Origin: Micromonospora sp. C28SCA-DRY-2
Lineage (GTDB): Bacteria; Actinomycetota; Actinomycetes; Mycobacteriales; Micromonosporaceae
Direction: 5' to 3'
Assembly: GCF_030519475.1 (NCBI RefSeq)
Contig: NZ_JAUMKD010000003.1
Coordinates: forward strand, 1 to 64,000
Length of the DNA: 64,000 nt
Under the pieces are notes generated by a model. It did no database searches, was not told the DNA's origin, and worked only from the letters and a program-made list of their open reading frames with translations. How positions within the stretch are numbered: the first letter of the stretch is position 1; each line of letters begins with the position of its first letter. This document shows positions 8,856-17,457 of this stretch, one piece after another. The position numbers were made by a program, and so were the translations under genes.

Positions 8856-8893
8856 GCCGGCGGGCGCCCGCACCGCACTGCCCCGGAACCGCC

Positions 8894-8931
8894 GAGCCCC
8901 GCCCTCCCGGTGTCGTGGGAGGGCGGGGCTC
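8894..8931. terminator. Strong bidirectional hairpin
   Basis: A perfect 15-bp stem (8894-8908 with 8917-8931) and 8-base loop sits between convergent genes ending at 8855 and 8974, so it can serve both directions. No U-tract follows, as is common in high-GC actinobacteria. Confidence 0.8.
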
Positions 8932-8973
8932 CGTCCGTGGCCGGGCCGGCCGACGCGGGCCCCGGCGGCCCGG

Positions 8974-11241
8974 TCAGCGGCCGATGCCGGAGCGGCCCGC
9001 CGCCGCCACGATGGCGTCCTGCTCGGCGCCGCTGAGCCGGCCGGCGTCGACCAGGCCGTCGGTGACCGCGGCGACGTGCGCGACGAACGCGCCGTGGCTG
9101 TCCCAGGGCGCCTCGTCGCGGATCAGGTCGTTGACCGTGCACCCGCGCTCGGCGTACCGGTTCGGCACCCCGGTCGCGCCGCCCGCGTACACCTGGGCCC
9201 GCAGGTCGGAGCGGGGGCAGTCGTCCACCTCCGGCACGTACCGCAGCAGGCGCGAGCCGTACTGGACCGCCCCGTTGGCCGCCTTGACCCCGTTGCGGAA
9301 CCAGAGGTTGCCCTGGCCGTCCTGGGTCAGCCGGTAGGTCTCCGCGTCCCGGATCACCCGCACGTCCTTGGCGAGCGGATCGATCCGGTGCAGGTAGCCG
9401 TCGAGCGCGGCGTAGACGTGCTCGTCGGCGGCGCTGACCACGAGTTCGTCGGCCACCCCGGAGGAGCGGCCGGGCACGTCGATGCGGTGCGTCACCGCGC
9501 CGGTCGCCGGGTCGAGGACGAACACCTCGCCGTCGGCGAGGCCCCAGAGCATCCCGTCCGGGCCGGCCACCAGGGAGGTGATCGCGTCGGCGCCGGGCAC
9601 GGGAGTGAACTCGGCGGTCTTCTCGCCGGTCACCAGGTCGGCGGTGAACACCTTCGCCTCGGTGGCGCGCGGCACGGTGCCCCCGCCGCCGCCGATGGTG
9701 GTGCCCGCCCAGAGCCGGTCACCGACCACCGCCAGGCTGATCACGCCCTGGTCGGCGACGATGTTCCGGCGGGTGGTGCGGGCGCCGGTGGCCGTGTCGT
9801 ACACGGTGAGCGCGCCGCCCCACAGGCCGTAGTCCGGGGTGCTGCCGACGTAGATCCGGCTGCCGGCGGAGGCGAAGGCGATCGGCCGGTTCTGGCCCTC
9901 GGGCTGCAACCGGAACAGCTCGCGCGGGTTCGTGCCGAGCTGGTACGGCCGCGCCGGGTCGTACACCAGCACCCCGCCGTACGGGTAGACACCCTGGTAC
10001 ATCTTGCCGCCGTGCCAGCCGAAGCCGTCGGCCTGCCCGAGCCGGCCCACGCTGGTCGCCGTGCCGCTGGCCGGGTCGAGGACGGCGAGGTTGCCGTTGA
10101 TGTAGAGGTTGGTCCAGATCCGGCCGTCCGGGCCGGCGGTGATGTTGTTGATGTCCAGCGCCTGCGGCGGGAACGGCAGCCGGTACCGCTCGCTGGCGCC
10201 GGTGGCCGGGTCGTAGCGCAGCGCCTGCCCGCCGTAGTTGCCGATCACCGCGTAGAGCTGGCCGTCGAGGAAGCCGAACCCGATGCCCGCGCCGTCGCTG
10301 CGCACCGGCGCACCGGCGGCGTCGCGCACCGGCCCGACGGTGTCGGTCGGCAGGTCGTAGCGCCACAGGTCGGTGCCGGAGGTGAAGTAGACCGACCGGC
10401 CGTCGGGCGCCAGCGGCGAGGTGCCGCGCGAGCCCATGGTGAACCCGTCGGCCAGCACCGCGCCGGTGTCCGGGTCGAGCACCAGCCCCTGCAGCTTGTT
10501 GCGTTTGACGAAGAGCTTCCCGCCGACCAGGTTGATGTCGTAGGGGTAGTTCGCGTCGCCGCGCAGCGCCTCCGGCCAGATGTCGCGCTTCTCCCCGGTG
10601 GCCAGGTCGAGCCGGATCAGGTGGCCGGCGGTGCCGACCGCCGCCCAGAGCAGGTCGCGCGCCGGGTCCACCGCGACGTCGACGACGTACTGCTCGCCGG
10701 CGTACATCCGGCCGTGGTCGCGGAAGCCCTCGCCCGGGGCGTAGGAGAAGACGTGCGCGCCCGGGTAGGTGCCGCCGTAGACCCGGCCGTCCGCGCCCGG
10801 GCGCAGGCCGTAGAGCACTGTCTGGCCGGCGACCGGAGCGCCGAGGTCCACGGTGGTCCGGGTCTTCGGGTCGTACGAGTAGAGGTGGGCGTTGGGGTAG
10901 CTGCCGGCGTAGACCGTGCCGTCACCGGACTGGGTGATCCCCCAGGCGCCGGAGGAGTCGGGCAGGTACGCGGTGTCGAGCAGCTCCCGGGTCACCGGGT
11001 CGGTCACGCTGAGCACCCCGGGGGATCCCATCTGGACGCCGTAGACGACCGGCCGGCCGTCGGCGCCGGTGCCGTAGTGCGCCTCGAAGACGGTGAGCGC
11101 GGTCTGCTGGACACCGAAGTCGGTGACGGTGCCGGGGGTCGCCGCCGCCGGGGCGGCCGACGCGGGAGCGGCGGCCGGCAGCAGCGCGGCGGCGAGGGTC
11201 AGGACGGTGGCGGGCACGAGGGTACGGCGGAACGGCGGCAC
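8974..11241 (-). CDS. Exported beta-propeller protein (paralogue 1)
   Basis: A 755-residue secreted protein of unknown function. The GTG at 11241 is chosen because GGAGG lies 6 bases upstream and gives a clean signal peptide (PPFRRTLVPAT, a hydrophobic run, then ASA). Most of the body repeats a blade-like motif such as VYAGSYPNAHLYSYDP and VYGGTYPGAHVFSYAP, which suggests a multi-bladed propeller. The last 90 residues form a separate domain with two Cys (DDCPRSDLR, RGCTVNDLI) and the ending HVAAVTDGLVDAGRLSG, like C-terminal tails of other secreted actinobacterial hydrolases. Paralogues are at 11692-13731 and 22787-24721. Operator site 3 lies 35 bases upstream. A lyase or hydrolase on a polysaccharide is a guess from fold and regulation only. 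Confidence 0.8.
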   Translation of the reverse strand: MPPFRRTLVPATVLTLAAALLPAAAPASAAPAAATPGTVTDFGVQQTALTVFEAHYGTGADGRPVVYGVQMGSPGVLSVTDPVTRELLDTAYLPDSSGAWGITQSGDGTVYAGSYPNAHLYSYDPKTRTTVDLGAPVAGQTVLYGLRPGADGRVYGGTYPGAHVFSYAPGEGFRDHGRMYAGEQYVVDVAVDPARDLLWAAVGTAGHLIRLDLATGEKRDIWPEALRGDANYPYDINLVGGKLFVKRNKLQGLVLDPDTGAVLADGFTMGSRGTSPLAPDGRSVYFTSGTDLWRYDLPTDTVGPVRDAAGAPVRSDGAGIGFGFLDGQLYAVIGNYGGQALRYDPATGASERYRLPFPPQALDINNITAGPDGRIWTNLYINGNLAVLDPASGTATSVGRLGQADGFGWHGGKMYQGVYPYGGVLVYDPARPYQLGTNPRELFRLQPEGQNRPIAFASAGSRIYVGSTPDYGLWGGALTVYDTATGARTTRRNIVADQGVISLAVVGDRLWAGTTIGGGGGTVPRATEAKVFTADLVTGEKTAEFTPVPGADAITSLVAGPDGMLWGLADGEVFVLDPATGAVTHRIDVPGRSSGVADELVVSAADEHVYAALDGYLHRIDPLAKDVRVIRDAETYRLTQDGQGNLWFRNGVKAANGAVQYGSRLLRYVPEVDDCPRSDLRAQVYAGGATGVPNRYAERGCTVNDLIRDEAPWDSHGAFVAHVAAVTDGLVDAGRLSGAEQDAIVAAAGRSGIGR

Positions 11242-11275
11242 GGGCGACCTCCACGATCGACGATGCCGGCACCCT

Positions 11276-11295
11276 ATTACGGTGGCGTCCGGAAT
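11276..11295 (+). promoter_or_regulatory. Operator site 3 before propeller paralogue 1
   Basis: ATTACGGTGGCGTCCGGAAT matches the shared motif and lies 35 bases upstream of the GTG at 11241. On the minus strand it is followed directly by TAGGGT (11275-11270), a possible -10, so it would sit in the promoter spacer. Confidence 0.55.
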
Positions 11296-11384
11296 TCCAG
11301 AGCCCGCGATCGATGCTCGCGACGGATGAGGAACTTGCGGGCCGGGCCTCGACACGGCGCCGCCCGACATGGTGCGCTGTAGCG

Positions 11385-11404
11385 GTTACAGCCATGACCG
11401 AAAC
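11385..11404 (+). promoter_or_regulatory. Operator site 4 before the small secreted peptide
   Basis: GTTACAGCCATGACCGAAAC agrees with site 1 at 16 of 20 positions; the left half is the weakest of the six sites. It ends 20 bases before the peptide start at 11425 and could overlap the transcription start. Confidence 0.45.
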
Positions 11405-11424
11405 TGAATTTCTGGGAGGTCGTG

Positions 11425-11586
11425 TTGCGACGTACCGCGCTGACCGCGGCCCTGGCGCTGGTCGCCGCCGCGCTGGCGGTCCCGGCGGGCACCGCCCACG
11501 CCGGGGCGCCGGCGGCAGCCGTGCCGGCCGAGGCGCCCCCGCCGGGCACCGTCACCTACCTCGACCTGGTCCGCATCCGGCTGTAG
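11425..11586 (+). CDS. Small secreted peptide (53 aa precursor)
   Basis: A short gene encoding RRTALTAALALVAAALAV and a likely cleavage after GTAHA. This leaves a mature peptide of about 27 residues ending TYLDLVRIRL, preceded by an Ala/Pro-rich stretch. TTG at 11425 is preferred because GGGAGG lies 5 bases upstream; a GTG at 11422 is possible but too close. It lies between two convergently arranged propeller genes and carries operator site 4 and a strong terminator, so it looks like a complete transcription unit. Function is unknown; it could be a structural partner, a signal or a degenerate remnant of a longer secreted protein. Confidence 0.55.
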   Translation: MRRTALTAALALVAAALAVPAGTAHAGAPAAAVPAEAPPPGTVTYLDLVRIRL

Positions 11587-11614
11587 ACCTCCGCACCCCC
11601 GGTGCGCACGACGG

Positions 11615-11649
11615 CGGGCCGGCGATCCCGAGGGGGGATCGCCGGCCCG
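11615..11649. terminator. Bidirectional hairpin
   Basis: A perfect 15-bp stem (11615-11629 with 11635-11649) with a 5-base loop, between the convergent peptide gene (ends 11586) and propeller paralogue 2 (ends 11692). Confidence 0.8.
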
Positions 11650-11691
11650 TCTGGCGGGTGCGCCCGCGCTGGCGCGCGGGAAGGACGCCGG

Positions 11692-13731
11692 TCAGCCGGT
11701 CACGGTGAGCCGGTACAGGTGCTCGCCCGCGCCGAGGAAGACCCGGCCGTCCGGGTGCACGGCGAGGTACTCGGCCGGCTGCTCCAGCACCTGCCGGCTG
11801 GCGCCGGTGGCCAGGTCCACCCGGACCACCTGCTGCCCGCGGACCAGCGCGTACAGCAGATGGCGCGGGGCGTCGTAGCCGAGCTTGCCGCGGCTGTCGG
11901 CCACGCCCGCGGCGAGCTGGATGCGCTGCACGACCGACCGGCTGGCCAGGTCGACGGCGAAGAGCTGGCCACCGGCCAGGCCCCAGAGCAGCCCGGTCCG
12001 GTCCACCGCCAGCGCCGGGATCGCCGTCGCGCCCGGCACCGGCACGAACTCGAACACCTTGGCGTCGCCGGAGACGTCCCAGCCGAACAGCTTCGCCTCG
12101 GTCTGGGTGGGCGGGGGCACGCTGTACCCGCCGGAGATGGAGGTGCCGCCGACGAGCAGGCCGTTGACGTGGGTCAGGCTGACGATCGACTGGTCGGTGA
12201 CCACCGGCCGGTGCACCCGCGACGCACCGGTGGCCTTGTCCACGATGGCCAGCACGCCGCCGAGGGTGGTGTTCGGCATGGTGCCGTAGGCCACCTTGTC
12301 GCCGGCGTCGGTCAGCGCGCGGGCGCGCACCTGGTCGGCGGACTTCAGGTCGAGCAGCTTCGCCGGGTTGTCGGCGCTGCCGGGCAGGCCGGGCGAGTAC
12401 TCCGGGCTGTGCCACGGCGCGGCCGGGTCGTACCGGTAGAGCCGGGAGTCCGGGTAGGCGCCCACCCAGACCCGGTCGCCGGTCTCCAGCACGCTCTCCA
12501 CCTGGGCGAAACGCTGGAAGGTGGAGACGCCGGTGTCGGGGTCCACCCGGGCCAGTCCGCCGTTGAGGTAACCGCCGACCCAGACCGTGCCGGTCGGGCC
12601 GACGTGCAGCGCCGCGATCGGGATCGGCGCGCCGGGCACGTCGGTCTGCACCACGTCGGCCCGCCCGGTCACCGGGTTCCAGCGGAACATGTCGCCGCGC
12701 CAGAGCAGCCCGACCAGGGTGCGACCCGGCCAGTCCCGGTCGGCGAGGGTCACCCAGCCGATGCCCCGGTTGTTGACCACCCGGCCGGGGAAGACCAGCG
12801 GGGTGTCGGTGAACCGGCGGGTGCCCGGGTGGTAGCCGGTGAGTCGGCCGGCCCGGGTGAGGTAGACCAGGCCGCCCGGCCCGGGTGCGGAGACGTCCAG
12901 CCCGGCGACGTCGTCGATCAGGTCGGTCCACCGCTGCCCGGCGATGTCGTACACACCGAGCCGGCCGTTGGTGGCCGAGCCGAACCGCGCGTACACCCGG
13001 CCGTCGTGGGCGTTGAGGTCGTACACCGTCTGCCCGGTGCCGGTGCCGAGGCCGTCGGGCAACGGCAGTTCGCGCCGCTCGCCGCTGACCTTGTCGATCT
13101 CGAACAGGTGGGCGTCCGGCTGGGTGCCGGCGTAGATCTTGTCGGCGGTGACCGCGAGGCTGCGGACGTACTGGGCGCCCGGCAGTACCTGGCCGTAGTC
13201 GCGGGTCGTCCCGGTGGCCGGGTCGTAGGCGAAGACCCGCGCGCCGGGGAAGGTGCCGCCGTGGACCACGCCCGCGTCGTCGACCGCGATCCGCCAGATG
13301 TACGTCTCCGACGGCAGCGGACGGCCGAGGTTCTCCACCGGGCTGTCCGGGCCGGGTCGCCGGCGGTACAGGTCGCCGGTGTTGTACGCGCCGACGTAGA
13401 CGGTGCCGTCGGGCGCGGCGGCCACCGCGTACGAGCCGGGGGCGCCGGTGAGGTCCTGGGCGGAGACGGTCCGGCCGGTGGCCGGGTCGATAGCGGCCAG
13501 CCGGGCCGGCTCGCCGGAGACCGCCGACCAGAGGACCGGCTCCCCGGTCGGCCCGGGGGCGACGGTGCCACCGATGAGCAGGACGTCGCGCAGCGGGATG
13601 CCGAAGGGGTCCACGGTCACCCAGGACGCGGCGGGGTTCGCGGTCGCGGCCCCGGCGGACCAGGCGACGGGCAGGGCCGGCGCCGCGGTGAGGGCGACGG
13701 CGGAGCGGAGCAACGTGCGGCGATTGGTCAT
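11692..13731 (-). CDS. Exported beta-propeller protein (paralogue 2), Tat signal
   Basis: A 679-residue precursor with a twin-arginine signal (NRRTLLRSAVALTAAPALPV), so it is probably folded before export. The body repeats blade motifs such as VYVGAYNTGDLYR, VHGGTFPGARVFAYDPATG and IYAGTQPDAHLFEID, close in style to paralogues 1 and 3. Two segments, SIVSLTHVNGLLVGGTSISGG and TEAKLF, are nearly shared with paralogue 1 (VISLAVVGDRLWAGTTIGGG, TEAKVF). It lacks the Cys-containing C-terminal domain of paralogue 1. No catalytic motif was recognised. Tat export may mean a bound cofactor or metal. Operator site 5 lies 51 bases upstream. Confidence 0.82.
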   Translation of the reverse strand: MTNRRTLLRSAVALTAAPALPVAWSAGAATANPAASWVTVDPFGIPLRDVLLIGGTVAPGPTGEPVLWSAVSGEPARLAAIDPATGRTVSAQDLTGAPGSYAVAAAPDGTVYVGAYNTGDLYRRRPGPDSPVENLGRPLPSETYIWRIAVDDAGVVHGGTFPGARVFAYDPATGTTRDYGQVLPGAQYVRSLAVTADKIYAGTQPDAHLFEIDKVSGERRELPLPDGLGTGTGQTVYDLNAHDGRVYARFGSATNGRLGVYDIAGQRWTDLIDDVAGLDVSAPGPGGLVYLTRAGRLTGYHPGTRRFTDTPLVFPGRVVNNRGIGWVTLADRDWPGRTLVGLLWRGDMFRWNPVTGRADVVQTDVPGAPIPIAALHVGPTGTVWVGGYLNGGLARVDPDTGVSTFQRFAQVESVLETGDRVWVGAYPDSRLYRYDPAAPWHSPEYSPGLPGSADNPAKLLDLKSADQVRARALTDAGDKVAYGTMPNTTLGGVLAIVDKATGASRVHRPVVTDQSIVSLTHVNGLLVGGTSISGGYSVPPPTQTEAKLFGWDVSGDAKVFEFVPVPGATAIPALAVDRTGLLWGLAGGQLFAVDLASRSVVQRIQLAAGVADSRGKLGYDAPRHLLYALVRGQQVVRVDLATGASRQVLEQPAEYLAVHPDGRVFLGAGEHLYRLTVTG

Positions 13732-14047
13732 GAGCGCCTGCTTCTCTTCCAGCGACCACCGGGGTAGCCGGCGGCCGAGCCGTAACGGTCAGAACCGGAA
13801 TCTCGATGGGCCGGGAGCGGCGAGCCAAACCCGGTCGTCAGAGGAGCTACTAGTGGCACGATCAGCCGCAGACCATATTCGGCCAGGGCCGTAATGACCC
13901 TAGGGCGCTGTTGCATCGACGTCAACGCCCGGCGGCCGGCGACCCGGCGCATCGGTGGGGTCCCGCGGGGCGGCGTCGCCGGCCGCACCCCGGCGCACGT
14001 CGGTCAGCGCGGCGGTGGCGCTGGGCGCGCCGTCCGACGGCTCCGGC
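13732..14047. other. Intergenic region upstream of propeller paralogue 2
   Basis: About 316 bases. Only operator site 5 and the weak promoter next to it were recognised. The 14048 end of the metal transporter gene has no clear hairpin here. GGGCGCTGTTGCATCGACG near 13901 looks superficially like an insertion-sequence end, but no partner end or transposase exists. Confidence 0.5.
13782..13801 (-). promoter_or_regulatory. Operator site 5 before propeller paralogue 2
   Basis: Minus strand ATTCCGGTTCTGACCGTTAC; its right half GACCGTTAC is identical to site 1. A weak promoter TTGGCT, 18 bases, GAGATT runs into it on the minus strand. Confidence 0.6.
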
Positions 14048-14953
14048 TCAGGCGGCGAGGACCGAGAGGGCGGCGACCAGGTACAGGCAGCCGCCGATGC
14101 TCACCGCGACCCCGGCGACCGCCGGCAGCCAGCCGGTGGCCGCCGCCGGCCAGCGCCGGAACCGCCCGGTGAGCAGGGCGAACCCCCGGATGGTGACCAC
14201 CCCGACGCCGGTGAGCGTGGCGGCCATCCCGACGCCGAAGGCGAGGACCAGGACCAGCGCGTCCACGGCACGACCGGTGAGCAGGCCGCTGACCAGGACG
14301 AGGAACGCCGAGGGCGAGGGCAGCGACCCGCCGGAGAGGGCGAGCGCGGTCAGCCCGCGCCGGGACCACGGATCGGTGGGCACCGCGTGGTCGTGGTGGT
14401 GACCGGTCGGCTCGTCGTGGCGGTGCCCGGCGGCGCTGGCCGGCGAGCCGCCGGCGGCGCCACGGCGCGGGTCACCGGCGGCACTGGCATGCGCCGACAC
14501 CAGCCGGTGGTCGTGCCCGTGACCATGACCGTCTCCGTGGTCGTGGCCGTGCTCAACGCCGTGGTCGTCATGGTGGTGGGTGTGGCCGTGGCGGTGGCCG
14601 CGTAGGTGGCGCCAGGTCAGGTGGGCGCCGACGCCGATCACCAGCAGCCCGGCGGCGACCTGCATCCAGGCGGTCACCGTCTCGGTCGCGAGGCTCGCCG
14701 CGCCGCTCAGGCCCACCCAGGCGAGCGCGAGCACCAGCACGGAGACGGTGTGCATCACCGCCACGATCATCCCGAGCCGGACCGCGTCGCGGTAACGGCC
14801 CCGGGTGCCCAGCAGGTACGCGGCCGTGATGGTCTTGCCGTGCCCCGGGGCGACCGCGTGCGCCGCCCCGACGCCGAGCGCCACCGCCAACGCCAGCCAG
14901 AAGACGCCGCGGCCGTCGAAGAGGGCGACCAGCCGCTGGTCGAAGCCGGTCAC
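14048..14953 (-). CDS. NicO/RcnA-type nickel/cobalt transporter
   Basis: A 301-residue membrane protein with about six helices. It carries the NicO family signature HAVAPGHGKT (about 32-41) in the first helix and a second conserved stretch SLPSPSAFLVLVSGL. A cytoplasmic or periplasmic loop (about 115-200) is extremely rich in His (HGHTHHHDDHGVEHGHDHGDGHGHGHDH-like; 13 His in one short run), which should bind Ni, Co or Zn. Direction (uptake or efflux) is not decided by sequence; RcnA-like His-rich members are exporters. It overlaps the upstream secreted-anchor gene by 4 bases (ATGA), a pairing common in actinobacteria. Confidence 0.82.
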   Translation of the reverse strand: MTGFDQRLVALFDGRGVFWLALAVALGVGAAHAVAPGHGKTITAAYLLGTRGRYRDAVRLGMIVAVMHTVSVLVLALAWVGLSGAASLATETVTAWMQVAAGLLVIGVGAHLTWRHLRGHRHGHTHHHDDHGVEHGHDHGDGHGHGHDHRLVSAHASAAGDPRRGAAGGSPASAAGHRHDEPTGHHHDHAVPTDPWSRRGLTALALSGGSLPSPSAFLVLVSGLLTGRAVDALVLVLAFGVGMAATLTGVGVVTIRGFALLTGRFRRWPAAATGWLPAVAGVAVSIGGCLYLVAALSVLAA

Positions 14954-15612
14954 GACCCGCTCCGGGCCCGGCGCCGCCGCCGTACGACGGTCGACGCGGC
15001 CAGCGCGGCGACCAGCGCGGCGCCGGCGGCGGCCAGGGCGACGGTCCGGTCCCGGCCGGCGGTCGCGTCTGCGGTGAACCGCAACCGGTGGGTCGGCTCG
15101 GCGGCGGTGAAGAGGGCACGACCCGGGGTCGCCCCGGTCTGGCTGGTCAGCATGGTCCGGTACGCCTCGTTCAGGTCGGTCAGTGCGGCGAGGGTGACCT
15201 CCAGGTCGACCACCTCGCCGGGGCAGTCGAAGTCGAGCCGGGCGCCCCGGCTGAGCAGCCGGTCGAGGGTGGCCAGCCGCCCCGGGCAGCGTGCGCCGCC
15301 CTGCCGCACGGTGATCCGGTCGAGCAGGTAGTCGTGCACCCGCCGCGAGCGTTGCAGCTTCTGCTCACCGGTCAGGTCGGTGGCCACCGGCCCGAGGGTC
15401 GGATCCTCGAACGCGCCGAGCGACTGGCCGAGGGCTACCCAGTCGTCCTCGGCGGCGAGCCAGGTGACCGTGGCGTGCGGGCCGTCGACGGTGATCCGCG
15501 CGGTGGACGGCGGGCCGAAGGGGTGGGCGGCGGCCGGGCCGGCCGGTACGGCGAGCAGCGCCACGACGGCGGCGCACAGCGCCGCGAGCGGGCGCCGGAT
15601 GCGGAGTCTCAC
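14950..15612 (-). CDS. Secreted membrane-anchored partner of the NicO transporter
   Basis: A 220-residue protein with a signal peptide ending near AAAHP, a soluble extracellular region and a C-terminal membrane helix (about 190-211) followed by the basic tail RRRRRARS. Two Cys (about 108 and 131) may form a disulfide. It is translationally coupled to the downstream NicO-type transporter. Such HPF/HPL-starting anchored proteins accompany NicO or HupE-like carriers in many actinobacteria, perhaps delivering metal, but no tested function is known to me. Calling it a metal-transport accessory rests on the operon only. Confidence 0.7.
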   Translation of the reverse strand: MRLRIRRPLAALCAAVVALLAVPAGPAAAHPFGPPSTARITVDGPHATVTWLAAEDDWVALGQSLGAFEDPTLGPVATDLTGEQKLQRSRRVHDYLLDRITVRQGGARCPGRLATLDRLLSRGARLDFDCPGEVVDLEVTLAALTDLNEAYRTMLTSQTGATPGRALFTAAEPTHRLRFTADATAGRDRTVALAAAGAALVAALAASTVVRRRRRARSGS

Positions 15613-15634
15613 TGATCGTCTCCTGGTACGGGGT

Positions 15635-15672
15635 GGCCGGGCGCGGCCGGCGTGCCGACGCCGCGCCCGGCC
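15635..15672. terminator. Hairpin after the phosphatase gene
   Basis: A 13-bp perfect stem (15635-15647 with 15660-15672), 12-base loop, just downstream of the phosphatase stop on the minus strand and before the start of the next unit at 15612. Confidence 0.7.
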
Positions 15673-15681
15673 GGCCGGGGA

Positions 15682-17340
15682 TCACTTGGTCACGGTGATG
15701 ACCGGGCTGGTGATCTGCTGGGTCCGGCTCTCCAGGCGGACCACATGGGTGCTGTTCTTCTTCGCCGACGGGGGCAGCGCGAAGGTGTACTCCAGGCGGC
15801 CCAGCTCGTCGGCCTTCCGGTAGCCGACCAACACCCCGTCCTCGCCGGCGCCGTCCGTGGTGTCGCGCAGGCGGACGGTCACCTTCTCGCCCGGGTCGTA
15901 GCCGTACGCCGAGACCGTGACCCTGCCTCTGGTCTCGACGACGGTCCGGTCGACCGTGGCCTGCTCTCCGGTGGTGTTCTCCGGGGTGCGCAGCTCGTTG
16001 ACGGTCCGCTCGCCGGCCGCGTTCTTGCGGATGGTGACGCCGTCGTGGAGCTGGCCGTTGGCGTACCGGGCCTCGTAGCGGATGGCGTCGCCGGAGACGT
16101 CAATCAGCTGGTAGAGCTGCTTGTCCTGGGCCTTGCTCATGATGTCCGCGCCGTTGCCGGTCCAGACCGAGCCGTCGACCTCGTACATCTTGCCGCCCGA
16201 GACGGAGACCGCGTAGACGGTGCTGTCGTGCACGGTCAGCGACCGCCGGGACGAGCTGACGCTGCCCCGGCCATAGGTGTGGTCGTGGCCCTGCAGCACC
16301 AGGTCGACGCCGTACTTCTCGAACAGCGGGCCCCACTGCGCGCGTACCACCGGGTTGTTGCGGCCCGCGGCGGTGGAGTAGACCGGGTGGTGGAAGGTCA
16401 CCACCGTCCACCTGTTCGGGTTGTTCTTCAGCAGCCCCTCCAGCCACGCGGTCTGCGCGGCCATCAGGGTGGCGTTGCCCTGCACGTTGGTGTCCAGGCC
16501 GATGAACCGGACGCCCTGGTAGTCGACCGTGTAAACGGTCTGCTTCAGCTCCGGGTTGCCCGGGCCGTTGTCCGGGTACGGGAACTGCGGCCGCCAGAAG
16601 GTGGAGAGCCCACCGCTGTACTCGTGGTTACCCGGCACCGAGATGTTGTTGATCTGGCTGTCGATGAAGCCGCCGGCCTGGTACCACTGGCCCCACTGCT
16701 CCTCGCTGTTCGCCGAGTCGATGAGGTCGCCGGCGTTGACGATCAGCCTGGCCTCGGGCCGGTCCGCGAACGCCTGCCGGAAGACCCGGGGCACCGCGGA
16801 GTCGATGTAGTTCTGCGCGTCGCCGTAGTAGATGAACGAGAACGGCTGCAAGTCCGCGGCGGCGGTCGTGAAGTCGGTCCACGCGCTCCAGTTCGTGCCG
16901 TCGCCGACCCGGTAGGTGTAACGGGTGTTCGGCTTCAGGCCGGTGAACTCGACAGTGTGGTAGGTGGAGGCGTACCCCAGCGAGGTGTTGACCGGCGTGG
17001 TGGACAGCGCCCTGACCGACGTGACCGCCCCGGCGGCCGGCGCCACCTCGCCGAGCGCTGCGGGCGCCTCCAGGATCTCGGCCTGCGCCCACGCGGCGCT
17101 GGCCTCGGCCCGCCAGGTCACCCGCTGCGAGGTGGCCGGGGTGGTGGTGGGGGTGAGCATGATGCGGTCCGGGACGGGCGACGGCCGGTGGATCTCCGCG
17201 GCCGGGTACTTGCCCGGTGCGGCGTCACCGAACGCCATCGGGGTCATCGCGAACCCGCCGACGAGCAGGGCGGCGGCGCCGGCCGCCGTCAGCCGCGCCC
17301 GCCGCGAACCCATGAGCCAGGGTCGCTTGGTGTCACTCAA
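15682..17340 (-). CDS. Secreted purple-acid-phosphatase-like metallophosphoesterase
   Basis: About 552 residues from a TTG at 17340, which has GGAAAGG 8 bases upstream; an ATG at 17313 is the alternative. After a signal peptide (RRARLTAAGAAALLVGGFA) comes an FN3-like domain (YTYRVGDGTNWSAWTDF). The metallophosphoesterase domain follows with its five metal motifs in order: YYGDAQN, NAGDLID, VPGNHEYS, TFHHPVY and GHDHTYGR. A C-terminal domain of about 130 residues is probably Ig-like. It should hydrolyse phosphomonoesters or diesters outside the cell using a dimetal centre. A PHO-box-like pair lies about 100 bases upstream, consistent with induction under phosphate starvation. Confidence 0.88.
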   Translation of the reverse strand: MSDTKRPWLMGSRRARLTAAGAAALLVGGFAMTPMAFGDAAPGKYPAAEIHRPSPVPDRIMLTPTTTPATSQRVTWRAEASAAWAQAEILEAPAALGEVAPAAGAVTSVRALSTTPVNTSLGYASTYHTVEFTGLKPNTRYTYRVGDGTNWSAWTDFTTAAADLQPFSFIYYGDAQNYIDSAVPRVFRQAFADRPEARLIVNAGDLIDSANSEEQWGQWYQAGGFIDSQINNISVPGNHEYSGGLSTFWRPQFPYPDNGPGNPELKQTVYTVDYQGVRFIGLDTNVQGNATLMAAQTAWLEGLLKNNPNRWTVVTFHHPVYSTAAGRNNPVVRAQWGPLFEKYGVDLVLQGHDHTYGRGSVSSSRRSLTVHDSTVYAVSVSGGKMYEVDGSVWTGNGADIMSKAQDKQLYQLIDVSGDAIRYEARYANGQLHDGVTIRKNAAGERTVNELRTPENTTGEQATVDRTVVETRGRVTVSAYGYDPGEKVTVRLRDTTDGAGEDGVLVGYRKADELGRLEYTFALPPSAKKNSTHVVRLESRTQQITSPVITVTK

Positions 17341-17435
17341 CGAGATCACCTTTCCGGTGCGAGTGGACTGTGCCGCCGGCTGCTGGCCGGCGGCCACCGG
17401 GCATTCACCCAGAGGTGATCGACAACCGATGGGCG

Positions 17436-17457
17436 GCCGGCTGACCAGTGGGTGAAC
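17436..17457 (-). promoter_or_regulatory. PHO-box-like direct repeat upstream of the phosphatase
   Basis: On the minus strand two adjacent 11-base units, GTTCACCCACT and GGTCAGCCGGC, match the Streptomyces PhoP consensus GKTCAYYYRSG at 10 and 9 of 11 positions. The box is about 96 bases before the TTG at 17340. A looser GTTCACTCCG/GTCCACCTAC pair on the plus strand (17521-17541) precedes the divergent gene at 17577. Confidence 0.55.

Noticed and set aside
13901..13925. Sequence like an insertion-sequence end (GCGCTGTTGCATCGACG)
   Set aside because: No inverted partner, target duplication or transposase in the neighbourhood.
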